Positions 58,836-64,000 of a stretch of DNA of 64,000 nucleotides are shown here, piece after piece. The stretch lies in assembly GCA_016508695.1 (NCBI GenBank), contig VNKQ01000014.1:868001-932000 (forward strand), read 5' to 3'. This DNA comes from Hyphodiscus hymeniophilus (lineage: Eukaryota > Ascomycota > Leotiomycetes > Helotiales > Hyphodiscaceae). How positions within the stretch are numbered: the first letter of the stretch is position 1; each line of letters opens with the position of its first letter. The translations under genes and the position numbers were made by a program. Under the pieces are notes generated by a model that saw only the letters and a list, made by a program, of their open reading frames with translations, did not search any database and was not told the origin of the DNA.

Positions 58836-61814
58836 ATGGTGTGGCAGCCACAGGAAGAGCCATTGAGGCAATTATCAAGCTGTTTGAAAGACTCTCTGAG
58901 TGGGTACAACAAGAATGCTCAGAAGCAAGCAGAGATTGTGAGTAGATGATCTTCAAATCGTGCTCACGGATGAGCTCACGGGTTCTACACAAAAGTAACT
59001 AACGTCGCTTTTCGATCTAGATGCTGGCCCAGGCCAAGTCCTCCCCAGATATCAACAATTACCTAACCTATCTTTTTTCGAGTCCTCAAGCTCCTCCAGG
59101 ACTGAGTTACAGCCCTGATGAATACCATGCGGTTCGAGCGGCGGCAGCTTTGATGTTGAAAAACAATATCAGAACGGGCTACAAGACGATACCACCGGAG
59201 AGTGTCGCTCTAGTGCGGTCTTCGATACCTGTGGCATTGCAAGACAAGAACCAGTCAATTCGCAGCTACGCGGGGAACGTCATTACAGAGATCATACAAA
59301 AAGGCGGTATTCTAGGATGGCCTCAGATTCTTCCCGAATTGTTGGCACTGATTGGAAATGACACCGGAAATGTCACATCGGAAGCGCAAGAGGGAGCAAT
59401 GGCTGCTCTAGCCAAAGTCTGCGAGGACAATAAGAAAATGCTCGACAAAGACTACCAAGGACAGCGCCCGCTCACTTTCATAATCCCAAAACTAATTCAA
59501 TTCACCGCCAACGAAAAACCGAAAATTCGATCGCTAGCTCTGGGCAGCATTAATGTCTTCATTCCCCAAAAAGCTCAGGCACTTCTTGTCAACCTAGATG
59601 ACCTTCTCAATCGCCTTTTTTCCCTTGCCAGTGACCCTTCGGTTGACGTTCGGCGGCAGGTCTGTCGAGCATTCGTCCAAATCGTCGAGATTCGGCCGGA
59701 CAAAATTCTACCTCATATCGAAGGGCTCGTCGACTACATGATTGCGCAGCAGCGAAATGTGAAGGTGGATGAGGATTTGGCTTGCGATGCTGCCGAGTTC
59801 TGGCTTACTGTAGGCGAGCATCGGGAGCTATGGAAGTCTCTTAGCCCATATCTCAACAAAATCATCCCCGTACTTCTAGAGAGCATGGTCTACAGCGAAG
59901 ATGACATGCTTATGCTTCAGGGAGGGGGAAACGATGCTGATGAGGAAGATCGTGCTGAGGATATCAAGCCTCAATTCGCAAAGGGCAAGAGCGCTCGGAT
60001 AAATGGCATTGGAGAAGAGGTCGACGAGAGCAGTCCAAATGGTGGATCATACGAGAAGCTCAGCGAAATGGACGATGGTGATCTCGATGAAGGAGAGATT
60101 GACGAGTCTGATGACGATGAAGATGGGAATCCCGAGGACCGATGGAACTTACGCAAATGTTCTGCTGCCGCCCTGGATGTTTTTGCAACCGATTTCGGAG
60201 GACCAGTCTTCGAAACCATCCTTCCCTACCTGATGACTAATTTGAAGCATGAAGAATGGCAGTTCCGCGAGGCTGCTGTTCTGGCACTTGGAGCAGTCGC
60301 AGAGGGCTGTATGGACCAAGTCACACCGCATCTACCAGACTTAGTTCCGTACCTGAACTCTCTCCTCAAGGATCCAGAAGCGCTCGTACGACAAATCACT
60401 TGCTGGACCTTGGGACGATACTCTGCATGGGGAGCAAGCCTCGCGACTCCAGACCTGAGGACGAAGTATTTCGAGCCTATGATGGAAGGTATTCTCCTCA
60501 CCATGTTGGACCGTAATAAGAGAGTCCAAGAAGCTGCAGCTTCCGCCTTCGCGCACCTCGAAGAGAAAGCGGGAGCTGGTTTGACCCCCTACTGTGAGCC
60601 TATCATCCGCCAATTCGTCCAGTGTTTCGAGAGATACAAGGATAGGAACATGTTCATCCTCTACGACTGTGTCCAAACTTTAGCTGAGCATGTGGGCCAT
60701 GGGCTTGCCCAACCACAGCTGATTGAGCTGTTAATGCCTGCTTTGATCCATCGATGGAACAAAGTTTCTGACCAGTCACGCGAACTGTTCCCCCTCCTCG
60801 AATGTCTATCTTACGTCGCCAATGCTCTGGCGGATACTTTTGCCCCCTTTGCGACACCCGTCTATACCAGATGTATCAAGATCATCCATCAAAACTTGGA
60901 AGAGTATCTTGCGGCAGTCAATAACCCAATTTTAGATACGCCCGACAAGGACTTTCTCGTAACGAGCTTGGACCTTTTAAGCGCTATTGTCCAGGCGGTC
61001 GACGACAAACACGCCGCGGCCCTCGTATCCGGCTCACAACCTCGACTTTTTGACCTTCTCCAATTCTGTATGGAGGATCCTGAAAACGATGTCCGCCAAT
61101 CATCCTATGCTCTACTAGGAGACTGTGCTAAATATGTCTTCCCGCAATTGCAACCTTTCCTGCCATCTCTGATACCAACTCTGATCAAGCAGCTGGACTT
61201 GGACAGTATCCTAGAGGAGCAGATCGAAACTGGGTTCAGTGTGGTCAACAATGCCTGTTGGTCCTGCGGCGAGATTGCAATCCAGAGTGGAAAAGGTATG
61301 GGCCCGTATGTCGGCGATCTCTTGCAACGATTCCTAGAAATTCTGGGTAACCCGGAGGTGCCTAAGTCTGTCCTCGAGAATGGAGCAATTGCTATGGGCC
61401 GTCTAGGTCTCGAAAATGCGGAAATAATGGCGCCTGTTCTTTCCAAGTTCTCTGAACCATTCCTCAAGTGTATTAGCACTGTGGACTACACTCTGGAGAA
61501 GGCCACTGCCTGCAAAGGTTTCACTTTGTGTGTCTTGGCCAACCCCCCAGCGATGGAAAAAGACCTCGCTCGTTTCTGCACAATGATCGCTCGATACCAG
61601 ATGGATGAGTCGAAGCTCACTCCGTTAACGGGGGATCTTCATCATATCTTCCAGCACGTAAGTAATGCCGTTGTTTGGGAGTTGCGGTACTGACATGCTC
61701 TCTCAGACATTAGAAACCTACAAGCGTCTCATTCCTGAGTTTGGTCCGTATCTCAACAACCATATTTCACCAGCAGACGTTGATCTACTTCGAACGAACT
61801 ACAACAACTGGTAA
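58836..61814 (+). CDS. KAP104: Karyopherin beta-2 / transportin Kap104
   Basis: Exons 58836-58937, 59021-61657 and 61707-61814 encode 948 residues. The N-terminus MVWQPQEEPLRQLSCCLKDSLSG and the ending YGPYLNNHI-type helix fit transportin. HEAT-repeat helices run throughout. A long acidic insert (about 335-410, with runs such as DESDDDEDGNPEDRW) corresponds to the transportin H8 loop that releases cargo when RanGTP binds. Kap104 imports PY-NLS cargo such as Nab2 and Hrp1. The first exon is 34 codons and ends in phase 0; the second begins with an in-frame ATG that is internal and not the start. Introns are 83 and 49 nt. Confidence 0.92.
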
Positions 61815-64000
61815 ATAAGATACCCCCGATAAAAATCGATCTGTGTCGGTTACATGCGCAACAGGATAATGGAAGGCGTGCGTGGGTTGAACTGGGAGCC
61901 AATGGTTGATCGAAGTGGCCATGATACTGTATCACGACGTAATACGAAATCGTTTCTTCTGAGGTAATTCACTTCGGGCACGAGGGGAAGGGAGAAAAAG
62001 AAGAGCATATTTTATTTGGCATTTGAAGCGATGACGAGCACACACTGGGTTTCATCTTGCGTAGCTAATTAGATAGATATTTCCATTGGGTTTACACGAC
62101 GATATTTTGAGCGACATTTGCTGGCATCTTAGATGGATGGGTACGCTTTGTCATTACGGTCCAGGAGGAGACCTTGAGTCTTGCACTCGTGCTGATGAGA
62201 GTTCTCGATTTAGAGAGGGGCATGATGCGAAAGGCCGATGAGCAGAGCCTACGGTAGATAGTAACCAGGTAGTTTAGGTAGATAGGACTCCCCTCGTGCG
62301 TTTTGCACAGTGAGAATGAAGACGAGGATACTTCTTACACCACATTACTCACACAATCCCCTCGCCTCATATTCCTCATTAAGACAGTCAGATATCAGAG
62401 TCCCTCCATGCGCCTCTCTAGAACCTCGCCTGAACCCTATCCGCAAAGTTACCCGTTTAAGCAATCGCTAAATCTTATTGCATGCTTACGAAGGTACTTG
62501 CATCACACTACTGTCATCCCGTCCGCCCAGAGAATACAATGGAGGCGTACTCAATATTCATGTGTGGCGGTGCGCATACTCAAGAGCTAAATTCTGGCGG
62601 TCTGAATGACGGCGAAATACCACATGTAAGCACGCTCAGCTTTGCACCGCGAACGCCGGACAAGGTCAGAATGATCCTTCGCCCGTTGGTCATTCTTACG
62701 ATGTTGCACTGTTACTCAACATCCCAGTACTATAGCGATAGCATCCTACTCCAGGTCTCAACTTACATCCGTCGGGGAGTCCTGAGGTCCGCGTCGATCC
62801 CCCTCATGTGAGGGAGTTGAGAACTTGAGAGCTTGGAAGGGGTGTGTTTGGGATATATCTGGGATATATCCTGCGCTTCTTCCTAAGAGGGTATTTACCC
62901 CGCAAATCCTACGCTACCGTACCCAGCCGTATGGGAAGGAGTAGGTCTTCCCTGTTTGAATCGCGGCTTTGTCTCGACACGTAGGACTCAGCCACTCAAG
63001 AGTCACATACCGGCAGGTGCGCATGTTCGAGACGGGAGTGTAGCTGTGGACGAAGGGTTAGATGTTATAACTCATAAGCATAACAGAAAGAAGAATAATC
63101 TATAATAGCCTTAATTTAGTAATAGTATAGAGACTGCTCTTACCATTGAGATAATCCGTCGGCTACGCGCAACCATGAATTTAGCCTATTCAGGGTTATT
63201 TCTTGAGGTTTTTCTGGAGGGTTTAATGTTGGCCTGTTTTGCAGAGTACTTTTGTACTACCGGGGAGGTTTAGTTCATGGGACTTACTCGACATAAATTC
63301 TGTCATCTAGAATGAGCGCTTTCAAGAACCCCATTGGTCCATGACATTTGAACGATTAGAGACAGGAAACAGTAACTCTCCATCGTGCTGCTTGAACCAC
63401 ACCTCGTCGCTCAATGATTACGATATTGTAAAGCAACTAAGCCAACAGCTAGATTCAAATGCCGGTTGAAACCTTCATAGCAAAGCGCAAAGCGAGGGAT
63501 ACTTGTATATAGTTCTCTTGAACAAATGCATTGGGGATCTGCGTTTCTCGGTCGTCGGGACATCTTTGCTGCCGCAATTGAAGAGGTTGATGTACCTTCT
63601 GGGCCTGTCATATAGACGAGTTGTGCATGCACGAGATGCTTTGAATCACACCGCATGCCGTAGAGCCCTTAACACGGGGATATAACCTTCCACTACCACC
63701 ACGTTTGTGATTGTTTCTATTTAAGGGTGTATGGCGCAAAGGGTAAGGAAATATGAGGGGACTCTATGCACTTGCAGCATCGTCGACTCGTCCCCAGCGA
63801 CAAGAGAGAAATGTTCTGTACAGGGTTACGACTTTGAATCTTTGAACCTTTGGATGAACAAATTGGAACTTCTTCGGCGCAATACTGCCGCTTATCTTCC
63901 TCTGTGACCTCTTATAACATGCTGAACGACAACGCACGGAATGGCCGAGGCTGGATGCTTGCTAGATGATTACTCTCATAGACTATAAAAACTTTGAGCT
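61815..64000. other. 2.2 kb without a supported gene
   Basis: This is 3' flank of KAP104 followed by sequence with only short open frames. Two adjacent 11-mers GGGATATATCT/GGGATATATCC occur at 62850-62871. An A/T-rich patch rich in TpA lies at about 63060-63130. I see no tRNA, transposon or conserved coding sequence. Confidence 0.45.
62850..62871. repeat. Two adjacent GGGATATATC 11-mers
   Basis: GGGATATATCT is followed directly by GGGATATATCC. The core GGATATATCC is self-complementary. No function is apparent. Confidence 0.5.

Noticed and set aside
1..64000. tRNA genes, CRISPR arrays, intact transposons
   Set aside because: I scanned for tRNA B-box-like GGTTCRANNCC words with matching stems, regular spaced repeats, and reverse transcriptase or transposase motifs. 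None was convincing by eye; a covariance-model scan would be decisive for tRNAs.

Overview
This is a stretch of nuclear chromosome from a filamentous ascomycete (Pezizomycotina). The evidence is the mix of short introns (mostly 45-60 nt, GTRNGT donors, YAG acceptors), gene spacing of 0.2-2.6 kb on both strands, and fungal families such as Hsp104, mL67/Mhr1, UTP10, DRS1, RDH54, a 2EXR-type protein and a DUF4045/gelsolin protein. A Leotiomycete would fit, but that is a guess from general protein flavour and nothing here proves it. I rebuilt exon-intron models by hand. Every multi-exon model below keeps reading frame across all junctions, except the uncertain gene at 9742-10748.

Layout. 0.2-10.8 kb: a sulfotransferase-like P-loop protein (+), the mitochondrial ribosome/recombination factor mL67/MHR1 (-) divergent from HSP104 (+), a Nudix hydrolase (+), a 2.2 kb gap, and an unrecognised gene (+). 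11.8-27.5 kb: NRDE2 (-) and UTP10 (+) share a 244 bp divergent promoter, followed by RDH54 (+) and SEC63 (+). 27.8-32.7 kb: ANR2/DENND11-like (-) and DRS1 (-). 33.4-44.5 kb: a 2EXR-type protein (+), a DUF4045-gelsolin protein (-), ARL2 (-) and a large GNAT-domain protein (+). 46.1-49.95 kb: an orphan basic protein (+) and an SSH4/EAR1-type SPRY adaptor (-). 52.6-56.6 kb: a flavin-reductase-like protein (-) divergent from a homoserine-acetyltransferase-like alpha/beta hydrolase (+), then a PAC4-like proteasome chaperone (+). 58.8-61.8 kb: karyopherin KAP104 (+). The last 2.2 kb and the stretches 44.5-46.1, 50.0-52.6 and 56.6-58.8 kb have no gene I can support.

Most genes are housekeeping and not a cluster. 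Several belong to related pathways: UTP10 (90S pre-ribosome), DRS1 (60S assembly) and NRDE2 (nuclear RNA surveillance); HSP104 and PAC4 (protein quality control and proteasome assembly); SEC63, ANR2, ARL2 and SSH4 (secretory/endosomal and tubulin/GTPase functions). I found no tRNA, rRNA, intact transposon, CRISPR array or secondary-metabolite core enzyme. No convincing new 'system' emerged. The best leads are the orphan gene at 46130 with a 50 bp tandem duplication just upstream, a 115 bp tandem repeat that stays open in one frame (57.0-57.3 kb), a 17 nt microexon in ARL2, the large unassigned N-terminal part of the GNAT protein, and recurring CACGTG boxes 69-135 nt upstream of several start codons.
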